Shown here: in pieces, positions 49,908 to 59,574 of the stretch | How the letters are laid out: each line of letters opens with the position of its first letter | Numbering within the stretch: position 1 is the stretch's first letter | Assembly (NCBI GenBank): GCA_913057795.1 | Contig: CAJXOD010000002.1 | Span: 32,195-96,194, forward strand | From: an uncultured Aquiluna sp. | Lineage (GTDB): Bacteria; Actinomycetota; Actinomycetes; Actinomycetales; Microbacteriaceae | DNA length: 64,000 nt | Direction of reading: 5' to 3' | Notes under the pieces: generated by a model | The model's input: only the letters and a program-made list of their open reading frames with translations | Database searches by the model: none | Told to the model about the DNA's origin: nothing | Position numbers and translations under genes: made by a program

Positions 49908-51211
49908 CAGAGTCCCTCCACCCGGATTACCGAGTTCACGTTTACGACCGCCATATTTTTACTGAGGGCAACTACAACTTTTTCTAGATCGGATTCCAAA
50001 GCCACATGTGTCATCACGGTTAGCACTGCAGCCGCGTCCTTATCCGCTGGGCTCTGATGAACCGTCTCTACACTGACGCCATTCTCGGCGAAAACTGATG
50101 CTATGGACGCCAGCACTCCAGCCTCATCAGACACCTCGAGAGTAATTTGGAATCTAGTAACCACTGACTGAACCGGAAGAATCTCTAAATTCGCATGGGT
50201 TGAGTCCGCGAGGCCTGGGCCCCCAGCTAAGTGTCGTTTGGCAGCACTAACCAGATCGCCAAGAATGGCCGAGGCGGTTTCTTTGCCACCGGCACCTGCG
50301 CCGTAAAACATCAACTCCCCAGCCGACTCCGCCTCAACAAAAACGGCATTGTAGGCTCCACGAACCGCGGCAAGTGGGTGAGATAACGGAATCAGAGTCG
50401 GGTGAACTCTAATTACTATTCCTTCTTTTTCCCCATTCGAGGCGCGTTCGCAAATCGCCAGAAGCTTCACTGCGTAACCAGCCGTGCGGGCAGCAGTTAT
50501 CTGCTGGGCAGTAATCTTCGTTATCCCCTCCCGATAAACAGACTCGACCGGGACCTCGGAGTGAAAAGCCAAAGACGCGATTATCGACGCTTTACTCTGA
50601 GCGTCAAAGCCTTCGATATCTGCAGTTGGGTCAGCCTCGGCGTAGCCAAGCTTCTGTGCAAGCTCTAGAGCGTCACCGAAGTCAGCGCCGGTCGATTCCA
50701 TACGATCCAGAATGAAGTTCGTCGTGCCGTTGACGATACCCATGACGCGATTTATTTTGTCTCCAGCCAAAGACTCTCGCAGCGGCCTAATAATCGGTAT
50801 AGCTCCCGCGACCGCGGCTTCAAAGTAGAGCTGGGCGCCAAGCTGGTCGGCCAATCCGAACAACTCCGGCCCGTGGGCCGCAATTAGGGCCTTATTGGCG
50901 GTGACAACATCAGCACCAGACTCGAGAGCAAGCTTTATCCATGACCTGGCTGGCTCAATGCCTCCGATAAGTTCTATTACTATGTCGCTTCCAAGAATTA
51001 GCGATTCCGCATCCTCGGTCAATAGGCCCTCAGGCAAATCGAAATCTCGCTTTGCGTCTAAATTTCTCACCGCAATACCAGAAAGTTCGAGGGTCGTTCC
51101 TACTCGACTTGCCAGCTCTTCAGAGTTCTCAAGTAGCAACCTGGCTACCTGTGACCCGACCGAGCCTGCACCCAATAGGGCAACTCTGATCGGTCTATAC
51201 GCGCTCTGCAT
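49907..51211 (-). CDS. hom: homoserine dehydrogenase
   Basis: Reduces aspartate semialdehyde to homoserine. The 434-residue protein has the nucleotide loop ALLGAGSVGSQVARLL, the catalytic region (AAVAGAIPIIRPLRESLAGD, GTTNFILDRM) and LGYAEADPTADIEGFD with the catalytic Asp/Lys area. A C-terminal ACT domain (about 355-434, LEVSDEAGVLASIASVF) indicates feedback control, probably by threonine. Two bases separate it from lysA. Confidence 0.97.
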   Translation of the reverse strand: MQSAYRPIRVALLGAGSVGSQVARLLLENSEELASRVGTTLELSGIAVRNLDAKRDFDLPEGLLTEDAESLILGSDIVIELIGGIEPARSWIKLALESGADVVTANKALIAAHGPELFGLADQLGAQLYFEAAVAGAIPIIRPLRESLAGDKINRVMGIVNGTTNFILDRMESTGADFGDALELAQKLGYAEADPTADIEGFDAQSKASIIASLAFHSEVPVESVYREGITKITAQQITAARTAGYAVKLLAICERASNGEKEGIVIRVHPTLIPLSHPLAAVRGAYNAVFVEAESAGELMFYGAGAGGKETASAILGDLVSAAKRHLAGGPGLADSTHANLEILPVQSVVTRFQITLEVSDEAGVLASIASVFAENGVSVETVHQSPADKDAAAVLTVMTHVALESDLEKVVVALSKNMAVVNVNSVIRVEGL

Positions 51212-51213
51212 CT

Positions 51214-52617
51214 CTAAGCCTCTCCTGGCTCATAGCCGGCATCTCGTCCTAGCAAATCTCTCTCGGTTTCCGCTCTGATGAGCACCTTGACGCTGCCTGC
51301 CTTGACTGCGATAACAGCTGGCCTAGGCAGATAGTTGTAATTAGACGATAGCGAAAAGCAATACGCTCCCGTTGCTGGCACGGCGAGCAAATCATTAACG
51401 GATACATCAGCTGGCAGCAATGCATGCCTCACAACAATGTCGCCTGACTCGCAGTGCTTACCAACGACTCTGCTCAGCGTTGCTTCGGCGTCGGACGAGC
51501 GCGAGGCGATTGTCGCGCTGTACTCCGCCTCGTAAAGCGCCGACCTGATGTTGTCACTCATGCCGCCGTCGACACTTACATACTTCCGGGTAGCCGCGGT
51601 ACCTTGATCAGTTACCTGCACATCCTTGAGGGTCCCAACGGAGTAAATTGTTATTCCGGCCGGGCCGGCAATGACCCTGCCGGGCTCGAAAGCAAGCGCA
51701 GGAACCGGAATTCCAAGCTGCTCACACTTCTGGGCAACAGCGGTTGTTATTCTCCCCGCCATTTCATCAAGTGGCAATGGCCGATCTGCCTGAGTGTAGC
51801 TAATTCCAAAGCCTCCACCGAGATTTAGTTCGGGCACATCGCCACCGGCTAGAAGCTTTGCGTGCACGTCAAGCAGGCGCTCAGCCGCAGCAATGAAACC
51901 GTCAACGACGAAGATTTGCGATCCGATATGGGAGTGAAGCCCTAGAAATTTCAACTGCGAATGGGACCGAATCTTCTCGACCATATCTGGTACGTCAACC
52001 AGCGCAATACCAAATTTCTGATCTTCACGCGCGGTTGCCAAGTATTCGTGAGTAAAGGCGTGCACACCAGTATTTACGCGTAATCGAACTGCTTGGACTT
52101 TGTCCTGGGCGCTAGCGACCGAAGCAATGCGCTCGATCTCTAGTTCGGAGTCAATGACGATGGCCCCAACTCCAGCAGAAATAGCTCGGCCGATCTCAAC
52201 GAGTGACTTGTTGTTCCCGTGAAGTCCGATTCTCGGTCCTTCAATTCCCGCGGCCAAGGCCACTGCAAGCTCCCCGCTCGTTGAAACATCGATCGAAAGA
52301 CCAGCCTGGTCAACCCACCTAACCACCTCGGTTGTCAACAGGGCCTTTGACGCGTAATAGCACTTGGCGGTCGTGCCGATTTTCTGAGCAGCATCCGAAA
52401 AGGCTCTGCGCGTGCTCATAAGACGCGACTCAAAGTCCTCTTGATCGACAACGTACAGCGGAGAGCCAAACTGACGAACTAAGTCAGAAGCAGTTTGGCC
52501 ACCGACTGAGAGCTCACCACGTTCATTGCGCTTCGCCGTTCTCGGCCAAATTCTTGGGTCGAGCTCGGAAAGGTTAGGTGGCGTCTCCAGCCACTTGGGC
52601 GTGAGCGGATTCTTCAT
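51214..52617 (-). CDS. lysA: diaminopimelate decarboxylase
   Basis: Last step of lysine synthesis; 467 residues. The PLP lysine is in AKCYYASKALL. The phosphate-binding ELNLGGGFGISY is clear, and the second active-site cysteine block is GKHCESGDIVVR. An N-terminal extension of about 45 residues before the barrel (KWLETPPNLSELDPRIWPRT) is normal in Actinobacteria. It follows argS by two bases and draws on the DapB-made precursor. Confidence 0.97.
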   Translation of the reverse strand: MKNPLTPKWLETPPNLSELDPRIWPRTAKRNERGELSVGGQTASDLVRQFGSPLYVVDQEDFESRLMSTRRAFSDAAQKIGTTAKCYYASKALLTTEVVRWVDQAGLSIDVSTSGELAVALAAGIEGPRIGLHGNNKSLVEIGRAISAGVGAIVIDSELEIERIASVASAQDKVQAVRLRVNTGVHAFTHEYLATAREDQKFGIALVDVPDMVEKIRSHSQLKFLGLHSHIGSQIFVVDGFIAAAERLLDVHAKLLAGGDVPELNLGGGFGISYTQADRPLPLDEMAGRITTAVAQKCEQLGIPVPALAFEPGRVIAGPAGITIYSVGTLKDVQVTDQGTAATRKYVSVDGGMSDNIRSALYEAEYSATIASRSSDAEATLSRVVGKHCESGDIVVRHALLPADVSVNDLLAVPATGAYCFSLSSNYNYLPRPAVIAVKAGSVKVLIRAETERDLLGRDAGYEPGEA

Positions 52618-52619
52618 AG

Positions 52620-54278
52620 CTACATCCTCTCCGGGGCGCTAACCCCAAGTAACCCAAGTCCATTAGCAAGCACTTGTGTGCAAGCGTCGTTGAGCCAAAG
52701 CCTGGACCGATGAACGGTTTCTACGGGATCCCCCGAGAGTGGAATTACTCGACAGTGGTCGTAGAAACGGTGATAGGTACCCGCCAATTCTTCCAGATAT
52801 CTGGCGACCCGGTGTGGCTCACGGAATTGACTTGCAGTTTCAACCACCTGAGGGAACTGAGCGAGTTGAGCAATGAGGTTCTGCTCGCTCAAATGTGAAA
52901 GGGCTTCTGGAACAAACTCACTTCGTTCCACCAGCTGAGCCGATGCGTTTTTGGAGACCTGCCTGGTCCTCGCGTGAGCGTATTGAACATAGAAAACTGG
53001 ATTGTCATTGGTCTTTTTCGTCAAAACCTCTAGATCAACATCCAGACTTGAGTTGATCGATGATCTAGCCAACGAATATCTGGCCGCATCAACGCCGACC
53101 GCATCGACCAGGTCCTCCATGGTTATTACCGTTCCAGCACGCTTGGACATTTTCACCGGCTGACCCGCTCGAACCAGATTCACCATCTGCCCAATCAGAA
53201 TTTCTAGATGCTTGCCGGGAGTGTCACCGAAGGCCGCGCAAATAGCCATCATGCGCTGAACATAGCCATGATGATCTGCACCCAGCATATAAATGCACTG
53301 ATCGAATCCACGTTCCCGCTTGTCAAGGTAGTAGGCGATATCGCCAGCAATGTAAGCATTGGAGCCGTCAGACTTCACGATCACACGATCGCGATCATCT
53401 CCGAAGGTACTCGAGCGCAACCAGGTTGCACCCTCGGCAACAAATGTGTGTCCTTTTTCGCCAAGCCTAAGGATTGACTTCTCGACGGCTCCAGACTCAT
53501 ATAGCGAGTGCTCGTGGAAAAAAACATCAAAATCAACGCCAAAATCATGAAGCGACTGTCTAATTTGGGCGAACATGAGCTCCACGCCAGCTGACCGAAA
53601 GGCTTCCTGAGTTGCATCGGGCTCGAGACTGAGAAGGTCATTTCCGGCTTGATCCATAACGGTTTTAGCAATGTCAACGATGTATTGGCCAGAATAACCG
53701 TCTTCAGGAGCCGGTTCATTTTTTGCTGCAGCAACTAACGACCTAGCAAACCTGTCAATCTGGCCGCCGTGGTCATTGAAGTAATACTCTCGAGTGACAT
53801 CGGCGCCGCAAAAATCAAAAATTCGAGCTAAAGAATCTCCGACCGCGGCCCAACGGGTTCCTCCTAGATGGATCGGACCAGTGGGATTTGCCGAGACAAA
53901 TTCAAGGTTGAGCTTTACTCCGACCAGGCTGTCGCCTTTTCCAAAGTCAGCGCCCTGATCGACGATGTTTTTGACAAGCGACGCGGAGGCACCCGTTGAA
54001 ACAAACAAATTAATGAAACCGGGGCCTGCTATCTCCACCTTGGAGATGCCGTCTATTGTTTCCAGCTTTGCGGCGAGAATTTCGGCGAATTGCCTAGGAG
54101 TCATTTCGAAGGACTTACCCAGCTGCATCGCAACGTTCGTCGCCCAATCGCCATGGTCACGATTCTTGGGCCGTTCGACAACTACAGAGGTTGGAATTTC
54201 GGCTTTGGCCAGCTTTCCCTCAGCCATCAGCTGACTAAGTGCATTGAGAATCGCACTAGATAGCTGTTCTGGAGTCAT
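52620..54278 (-). CDS. argS: arginyl-tRNA synthetase
   Basis: Class I synthetase of 552 residues. The N-terminal tRNA D-loop binding domain comes first. The HIGH-type motif is [19 protein letters not shown], and the KMSK-type loop is [16 protein letters not shown]-terminal DALR anticodon domain ([12 protein letters not shown]) is also present. It is the first gene of the 20-kb minus-strand run. A perfect TATAAT lies upstream and a 12-bp palindrome overlaps the ribosome binding region. A tRNA-Arg gene is encoded just upstream on the other strand. Confidence 0.97.
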   Translation of the reverse strand: MTPEQLSSAILNALSQLMAEGKLAKAEIPTSVVVERPKNRDHGDWATNVAMQLGKSFEMTPRQFAEILAAKLETIDGISKVEIAGPGFINLFVSTGASASLVKNIVDQGADFGKGDSLVGVKLNLEFVSANPTGPIHLGGTRWAAVGDSLARIFDFCGADVTREYYFNDHGGQIDRFARSLVAAAKNEPAPEDGYSGQYIVDIAKTVMDQAGNDLLSLEPDATQEAFRSAGVELMFAQIRQSLHDFGVDFDVFFHEHSLYESGAVEKSILRLGEKGHTFVAEGATWLRSSTFGDDRDRVIVKSDGSNAYIAGDIAYYLDKRERGFDQCIYMLGADHHGYVQRMMAICAAFGDTPGKHLEILIGQMVNLVRAGQPVKMSKRAGTVITMEDLVDAVGVDAARYSLARSSINSSLDVDLEVLTKKTNDNPVFYVQYAHARTRQVSKNASAQLVERSEFVPEALSHLSEQNLIAQLAQFPQVVETASQFREPHRVARYLEELAGTYHRFYDHCRVIPLSGDPVETVHRSRLWLNDACTQVLANGLGLLGVSAPERM

Positions 54279-54286
54279 GGCTATTT

Positions 54287-54298
54287 CCTAAATTTAGG
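54287..54298. promoter_or_regulatory. perfect palindrome overlapping argS ribosome binding site
   Basis: CCTAAATTTAGG is a perfect 12-bp palindrome; its last AGG with the following bases is the best Shine-Dalgarno candidate for argS. AATTTAGG also occurs at the -10 element (54335-54342 region). It could act as an operator or hide the ribosome binding site in RNA. Confidence 0.4.
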
Positions 54299-54336
54299 CA
54301 AGGTGAAACGCTTTACACGAGCCGTTGTGAACCTAA

Positions 54337-54342
54337 ATTATA
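54337..54342 (-). promoter_or_regulatory. putative argS operon -10 element
   Basis: A perfect TATAAT on the minus strand, giving a leader of about 50 bases before the argS ATG. The -35 at 17 bases (TACGCC) is weak. The rest of the 256-base gap up to the tRNA (54343-54534) shows no gene that I can support. Confidence 0.5.
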
Positions 54343-54534
54343 CCCTCAATGATCTTTGTGGCGTAGCTTCGCATCCCAAGCACCGCGTCAAAAATCATTC
54401 GTCTCTTGAACGATACCAAGTGCCCAAATCAACTCGGCGCCTTACAGGTTTTTGGCCAGTTTTCAGAATCGCTAAACCTCGGCACCCAGAACCAGGTTTC
54501 AGTTGCTCGACTAGTAAGCTGGCAGAACCCCAAG

Positions 54535-54606
54535 GCCCCCATAGCTCAGGGGATAGAGCACCGCCCTCCGGAGGCGGGAGCGCAGGTTCGAATCCTGCTG
54601 GGGGCA
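54535..54606 (+). tRNA. tRNA-Arg (anticodon CCG)
   Basis: A full cloverleaf: acceptor GCCCCCA/TGGGGGC, D-arm GCTC/GAGC, anticodon stem CCGCC/GGCGG with loop CTCCGGA giving anticodon CCG, and T-arm GCAGG-TTCGAAT-CCTGC. The CCA end is not encoded. It decodes CGG. Its last base abuts the stop codon of the convergent rdgB, leaving no space for a terminator. Confidence 0.97.
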
Positions 54607-55182
54607 CTACCTCTTAGACAGAAAACTCGCCATTTGGTTCATGGCCATTGCCCTGTGAGAAAGACTGGATTTCACTTCAGGCTCAAGCTCTGCCGCCGTG
54701 ACCTCAAAACCCTCCGGAATGAACACTGGATCGTAGCCGAATCCCCCATCACCGGAAACGCGCATTGCTACTGACCCTGACCAAACACCGGTAAAAAAAG
54801 TCTCCCCAGATGCTTCAACAAGCGCAATAGTGCAGACAAAAGACGCAGTTCGATGCTCAGACGAAATGTCCGTCAGCTGATCCAGAAGCAGCTGCCTGTT
54901 TACCGCGTCGTCTCGTCCCCCGGCCCAGATGGCAGAGAATATACCCGGGGAGCCGCCCATCACCTCCACGCAGATGCCTGAATCGTCCGCAAAAGACGGT
55001 TGACCCGTAGCCTCGAATGCCGCACGAGCCTTGATGGCCGCATTTTCCAAAAAAGTAACTCCGTTTTCGACTGGCTCTGGGCCCTCGTGAGGCAAAAGCT
55101 TGAGCTGAGGTAACGACAACCCCAGAATGAATTCCGCCTCGGCAAGTTTGTGCTTATTTCCGGTGGCGAAAATCAGCTCCAT
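54607..55182 (-). CDS. rdgB: non-canonical purine NTP pyrophosphatase (RdgB/HAM1)
   Basis: House-cleaning enzyme hydrolysing dITP, XTP and similar nucleotides; 191 residues. Motifs: the N-terminal FATGNKHKLAEAEFIL, the metal/substrate site PSFADDSGICVEVMGGSPG and the C-terminal GDGGFGYDPVFIPEG with SHRAMAM. The ATG overlaps the rph stop by one base (TGATG). murI-rph-rdgB is a conserved actinobacterial unit. Confidence 0.96.
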   Translation of the reverse strand: MELIFATGNKHKLAEAEFILGLSLPQLKLLPHEGPEPVENGVTFLENAAIKARAAFEATGQPSFADDSGICVEVMGGSPGIFSAIWAGGRDDAVNRQLLLDQLTDISSEHRTASFVCTIALVEASGETFFTGVWSGSVAMRVSGDGGFGYDPVFIPEGFEVTAAELEPEVKSSLSHRAMAMNQMASFLSKR

Positions 55183-55922
55183 CAGCGAGTCTCCAAAATC
55201 GATCCAAGCGATTCTTTCTGCAGTGCAGATAGCTCACTGGTTGATTGCAGAGCCAGCGCCAATAGCGCGTCAAGTTCGCTTTTATCAAACGGTGCAGCTT
55301 CGGCGGTTCCCTGAACTTCAACAAAAAGCCCTCTGCCGGTAACGACAACATTCATGTCTGTGTCAGCCCGCACGTCTTCAACGTAAGCCAGATCGGTCAT
55401 CGGCTCTCCGCCGACGATTCCTACCGAAACTGCCGAAACTGTGTCCAGTAATGGGGTCGCCGATTTTGCAATAAATCCATTTTGCTTTCCCCAATTGATA
55501 GCGTCGACCAGAGCAATAAACGCTCCAGTAATTGCAGCTGTCCTGGTCCCACCGTCAGCCTGCAACACGTCGCAGTCCAAAACTATGGTGTTTTCACCGA
55601 GGCTCTTCACGTCTATCACTGCCCTCAGGGAGCGGCCGATCAGTCGAGATATTTCATGGGTCCGACCGCCGATTTTGCCCTTTACGCTCTCTCGATCCGA
55701 TCGAGTGTGAGTGGCTCTTGGCAGCATCGAATATTCGGCCGTAACCCAGCCTTCTCCTGAGCCCTTTTTGAAACGAGGAACGCCCTCGGTGAAAGATGCG
55801 TTGCATAAGACTCTCGTGTTCCCAAAGGAGACAAGGCAGGAACCTTCAGCGTGCACGGTGAAGTTTCTTTCGAAACTAATCTGCCTAAGTTCAGTGTTGG
55901 TTCTATTGTCATGCCTAGTCAT
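55182..55922 (-). CDS. rph: ribonuclease PH
   Basis: Phosphorolytic exonuclease trimming tRNA 3' ends; 246 residues. Motifs: the N-terminal [20 protein letters not shown], the core [20 protein letters not shown] region ([16 protein letters not shown]) and the phosphate site [19 protein letters not shown]. It overlaps murI by eight bases. It shares the fold with the two RNase PH domains of Pnp at 5-7 kb. Confidence 0.97.
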   Translation of the reverse strand: MTRHDNRTNTELRQISFERNFTVHAEGSCLVSFGNTRVLCNASFTEGVPRFKKGSGEGWVTAEYSMLPRATHTRSDRESVKGKIGGRTHEISRLIGRSLRAVIDVKSLGENTIVLDCDVLQADGGTRTAAITGAFIALVDAINWGKQNGFIAKSATPLLDTVSAVSVGIVGGEPMTDLAYVEDVRADTDMNVVVTGRGLFVEVQGTAEAAPFDKSELDALLALALQSTSELSALQKESLGSILETR

Positions 55923-56736
55923 TAATGCTCTTTCTTTCTAGATGCTGCACTTTGGTCACTTCAGGTCCCAAGAATCGCCGCGCCAGCAAGCCGAACTCCT
56001 GTTCATCGCCGGTGGCAAAAAAATCATACTTCGGCCGGTTCCCAGCCGGCGCAAGTAGATCGTGCTCCGTTAGAACTCGAAAAACGTCCTTCGCCGTTTC
56101 GTCAGCCGAAGAAACCAGGTTCACACCCTTACCCATTACGTAGCCCAAAACTCCTTGCAACAGCGGATAGTGCGTGCAGCCCAAAACCAAAGTGTCGACC
56201 CCTGCCTGAATCAGCGGCGCCAAATACTTAGTTGCAGCCTCAACAACCTCCGGGCCGGACGTGACTCCTCGCTCGACTAAGTCAACGAAACTAGGGCAAG
56301 CAACGCTGTTGATTTCGAAGTCAACCGCGGCTGCAAAAGCATCGTCGTAAGCCCGAGAAGAAATAGTTGCGCTGGTGCCGATTACGCCGATTTTTTTATT
56401 TCCGCTGGTCGCAACTGCTGTCCTCACGGCGGGCTGAATAACCTCTACCACCGGAACACCAAGCCCGGCTGTATAGCGCTCTCTGGCGTCTCTGAGGACT
56501 GCTGCCGAGGCCGAGTTGCAGGCTATGACCAGTATCTTCACACCAGAGGCGACCAGGTCGTCCATAACCTCGAGTGCCAATGAGCGCACCACGGAAAGTG
56601 GCTTTGGCCCATAGGGCGAATTTAGAGTGTCCCCCACGTAATGAATAGATTCATTTGGAAGCTGATCGATGATCGCCCGGGCAACAGTGAGCCCACCGAC
56701 TCCCGAGTCGAAAACTCCAATAGCTCTAGCATCCAC
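55915..56736 (-). CDS. murI: glutamate racemase
   Basis: Supplies D-glutamate for peptidoglycan; 273 residues. Both catalytic cysteines are present, in [12 protein letters not shown] and [13 protein letters not shown], with the N-terminal [15 protein letters not shown]. The start is GTG 56736; TACACT lies six bases upstream, so the message may be leaderless (no Shine-Dalgarno seen). It diverges from pncB with 56 bases between. Confidence 0.96.
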   Translation of the reverse strand: MDARAIGVFDSGVGGLTVARAIIDQLPNESIHYVGDTLNSPYGPKPLSVVRSLALEVMDDLVASGVKILVIACNSASAAVLRDARERYTAGLGVPVVEVIQPAVRTAVATSGNKKIGVIGTSATISSRAYDDAFAAAVDFEINSVACPSFVDLVERGVTSGPEVVEAATKYLAPLIQAGVDTLVLGCTHYPLLQGVLGYVMGKGVNLVSSADETAKDVFRVLTEHDLLAPAGNRPKYDFFATGDEQEFGLLARRFLGPEVTKVQHLERKSIND

Positions 56737-56792
56737 CCCACAAGTGTAGGCCCGAGGTGCAATAGAGGTTGTGGCTTAGGTAGGCTGGTGTC

Positions 56793-58064
56793 GTGACAAC
56801 AGCCCTGCTAACGGATCGCTACGAACTGACCATGGTTCAAGCTGCGCTGCGCTCAGGAAAAGCGGACCGCCAAACAGTTTTCGAAGTTTTTACCAGGTCA
56901 TTACCAGCCGGACGCAGGTTCGGTGTCCTTGCTGGCAACGGCCGCCTGTTGGAAGCAGTCAAAAACTTTAGATTTAACCAGGAAGAAATTACGTTTCTTC
57001 TGCAAAACGAGATAGTCGATGACTCGACCGCTGTCTGGCTTGAGAACTTTAGGTTCAACGGGAACATCTATGGCTACCAAGAGGGCGAGCTTTTCTTCGC
57101 CAACTCTCCAGTTCTTAGGGTAGAAGGAAGCTTTGCAGAAGCGGTAATTCTGGAAACAGTAATACTTTCAATTTTGAACTATGACAGCGCTGTGGCAAGT
57201 GCGGCCGCCCGTATGCGATACGCCGCTGGAGATCGGTACTTGGCCGAAATGGGTGCAAGACGGGCCAATGAATACGCTGCAGTAGCCGCGGCTCGAGCCG
57301 CATACATTGTCGGGTTTGATTCCACGAGCAACTTAGAAGCCGGAAGAAGCTGGGGGGTCCCAACGATGGGCACCAGCGCCCACTCATTCACTTTGCTTCA
57401 CGATAGTGAAACCGAAGCCTTTCGGTCTCAAATTGAGTCAATGGGTGCCGAAACCACATTGCTTGTCGACACCTACGAGATTGAACCAGCCGTGAGAGAA
57501 GCCGTCAGGCTCACCGACGGCAAAATAGCAGCCGTAAGGATCGACTCCGGTGATCTTTCCATGGCCGCCAGCAAAGTCCGTCACTTACTCGACTCTTTGG
57601 GTGCAAATGAAACAAAAATAGTTGTCACCAGTGACTTGGATGAATACACAATCGCAGCTCTGGCCGCGGCGCCCGTGGACAGATACGGCGTAGGCACATC
57701 CCTCGTTACTGGCTCCGGGCATCCCACTGTCGGATTCGTTTATAAGCTCGTGGCTCACTCCGACGGAGACGGCTGGGTTGATGTTGCGAAAACCTCGCCC
57801 TCCAAAGCCAACAGGGGCGGGAAAAAGTTTGCCAGCAGAAAAATCGAGGGCAAAATTGCAACCGCAGAGCTAGTCGGTGGAGACTCCCAAGGAAGGCCTC
57901 TTCAAGTCCAGTTAGTCGAAGACGGAAACTGCTCCTCGTCCGCCATGGGGCCCGAGGGAGTCCTTGCGGCAAGAAATCACCACAAGATGGCAATTTCCGA
58001 GCTGAATGCCTCTGGATTCAGACTGTCAAATGGTGACCCTGCGATCCCCACTTACTTCGTTTAG
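56793..58064 (+). CDS. pncB: nicotinate phosphoribosyltransferase
   Basis: First step of NAD salvage from nicotinate; 423 residues. Recognisable blocks are LLTDRYELTMVQAALRSG, the phosphorylated-His region WGVPTMGTSAHSFTLLHD, VDTYEIEPAVREAVRL, AAVRIDSGDLSMAASKVR, and YGVGTSLVTGSGHPTVGFVY. The start is GTG 56793 with TAGGCT six bases upstream, another possible leaderless start. Tail overlap of four bases with the convergent DUF3039 gene. Confidence 0.95.
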   Translation: MTTALLTDRYELTMVQAALRSGKADRQTVFEVFTRSLPAGRRFGVLAGNGRLLEAVKNFRFNQEEITFLLQNEIVDDSTAVWLENFRFNGNIYGYQEGELFFANSPVLRVEGSFAEAVILETVILSILNYDSAVASAAARMRYAAGDRYLAEMGARRANEYAAVAAARAAYIVGFDSTSNLEAGRSWGVPTMGTSAHSFTLLHDSETEAFRSQIESMGAETTLLVDTYEIEPAVREAVRLTDGKIAAVRIDSGDLSMAASKVRHLLDSLGANETKIVVTSDLDEYTIAALAAAPVDRYGVGTSLVTGSGHPTVGFVYKLVAHSDGDGWVDVAKTSPSKANRGGKKFASRKIEGKIATAELVGGDSQGRPLQVQLVEDGNCSSSAMGPEGVLAARNHHKMAISELNASGFRLSNGDPAIPTYFV

Positions 58065-58297
58065 TCGCCCTTGAAGGATTCGTAAATCTTCTTACAATCC
58101 GGACAAACTGGAAAATTACCTGGATCTCGGCTTGGGACCCACGTTTTGCCGCAAAGGGCAAGTACTGGATCGCCCATGACGGCCGATTCAACAATTTTAT
58201 TCTTTTTTACGTAGTGAGAGTAACGCTCGTGGTCGCCCTGATCAAATTGTTCAACCCTCTCTTTATCGAGAGTGGTTCCAGAATCTAAATCGCTCAT
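58061..58297 (-). CDS. DUF3039 family zinc-ribbon-like protein
   Basis: A 78-residue soluble protein with HYVKKNKIVESAVMGDPVLA followed by a CGKTWVP...CPDCKKIYE pattern, in which the cysteines and upstream histidine probably bind zinc. DUF3039 is a near-universal small actinobacterial protein of unknown role. Six bases downstream of the htrA-type gene. Confidence 0.88.
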   Translation of the reverse strand: MSDLDSGTTLDKERVEQFDQGDHERYSHYVKKNKIVESAVMGDPVLALCGKTWVPSRDPGNFPVCPDCKKIYESFKGD

Positions 58298-58303
58298 AGC
58301 ACC

Positions 58304-59497
58304 TTATTGTAGGTCAGCAGCGCTGCCAAGTGTCACCATGAAAACCAACTTCTGGCCATCTCGGATGACCTGAACCTCAACTTCGGCCCCAGCGGGTTCC
58401 GCCCTTACCAAAGCAGTTAGGTCACTCGCACCCTCAACGCGTTGCCCCGCGAAAACAGTCACGATGTCACCCTGCATGATGCCGGCGGCCTTCGCTGCAC
58501 CATCATCGCTAACTCCTTCAACATAGGCCCCATTCGAGAATCCACCGGTCGCCTCTCGGCTATCGCTAACTAGAGCGCCTAACAAGCCGTGCGTCGCGAA
58601 GCCGGTTTCGATAATTTCATTCGCAATTCTCTCGGACGTGTTCGACGGAATAGCAAATCCGACGCCTATGCTTCCTGAGGTTCCCGAGCCGGCGGTGGCG
58701 ATTGCCACGTTGATCCCGATCAACTCACCGCTGCTGTTCACAAGTGCACCACCTGAATTACCAGGGTTAATCGCGGCATCGGTCTGAATCACCTGGAGCG
58801 AAATTGGATTCCCACCACTTCCGGTGTAAAACTGGAGCCCCGGGTCATCGGATACTTCGGAGCTCGCAACCTGAATTGTTCTGTTGAGGGCTGAAATAAT
58901 ACCCTGAGTTACCGTGGAAGAAAGCCCAAGCGGTGCACCGATTGCCACCACGTTCTGCCCAACATTTAGAGCACTCGAATCAGCAAAGACAATTGGCTTA
59001 AGCCCGGCAGCTTCAATTTTCAAGACCGCCAAGTCGTAAACGGAATCAAAACCAATCAACTCAGCTGGGAGTACCTGTCCATCCCAGAGCATTACCGAAA
59101 TGGAAGCGGTTTCGGTGAGTCCTCCAAGAGTCGCCACGTGCGCGTTGGTCAAAATGTAACCGTCCTCAGTAAGCACCACTCCGGAACCAGAGCCACCACT
59201 CGAAGCCGAGTTGACCGCCAGAGTAACCACAGAAGGAGAAGCTGCTGCTGCTGCACCCGTGACCCAGTTCACCTCAGTTGCGTTATTTACAACTATTGGC
59301 GCGGGCTGACTCAAGTTTGCAACCGAAAGCGTTAGTCCACTCGAGCCGATGATGCCGCCGACAAGGGCGGCTCCAAGAGCGAGGGCTGCCATGGGAAGCA
59401 GGTTACGTCTTTTCTTTTTGACCGGAGACGGCTGAGGCGCAAGGTATGGCTGGCTGAAGCTGAATTGATTTTCTCCAGAGCGATTCCACTGAGACAT
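58304..59497 (-). CDS. HtrA/DegP-type trypsin-like serine protease with PDZ domain
   Basis: A 397-residue envelope protease: a cytoplasmic basic N-terminus (PVKKKRRNLL), one membrane helix (about 34-58), a chymotrypsin-fold domain with His120 (ILTNAHV), Asp155 (YDLAVLKIE) and Ser248 (NPGNSGGAL), and a C-terminal PDZ domain (about 305-390, AAGIMQGDIVTVFAGQRV). It acts outside the membrane in protein quality control, as in mycobacterial PepD/HtrA. AAAGG before the ATG supports the start. Confidence 0.94.
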   Translation of the reverse strand: MSQWNRSGENQFSFSQPYLAPQPSPVKKKRRNLLPMAALALGAALVGGIIGSSGLTLSVANLSQPAPIVVNNATEVNWVTGAAAAASPSVVTLAVNSASSGGSGSGVVLTEDGYILTNAHVATLGGLTETASISVMLWDGQVLPAELIGFDSVYDLAVLKIEAAGLKPIVFADSSALNVGQNVVAIGAPLGLSSTVTQGIISALNRTIQVASSEVSDDPGLQFYTGSGGNPISLQVIQTDAAINPGNSGGALVNSSGELIGINVAIATAGSGTSGSIGVGFAIPSNTSERIANEIIETGFATHGLLGALVSDSREATGGFSNGAYVEGVSDDGAAKAAGIMQGDIVTVFAGQRVEGASDLTALVRAEPAGAEVEVQVIRDGQKLVFMVTLGSAADLQ

Positions 59498-59574
59498 TTA
59501 TAAAACCTTTCGTTGTCTACCTGATTATGGTCAACAACGCTGAGGATTGTATGAGTCCCGGCTGATAAGTTTCC

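Noticed and set aside
54303..54774. Plus-strand frames of 104 and 122 residues across the gap and tRNA-Arg
   Set aside because: They run through the tRNA gene and into the antisense of rdgB; no start signal and no recognisable protein.
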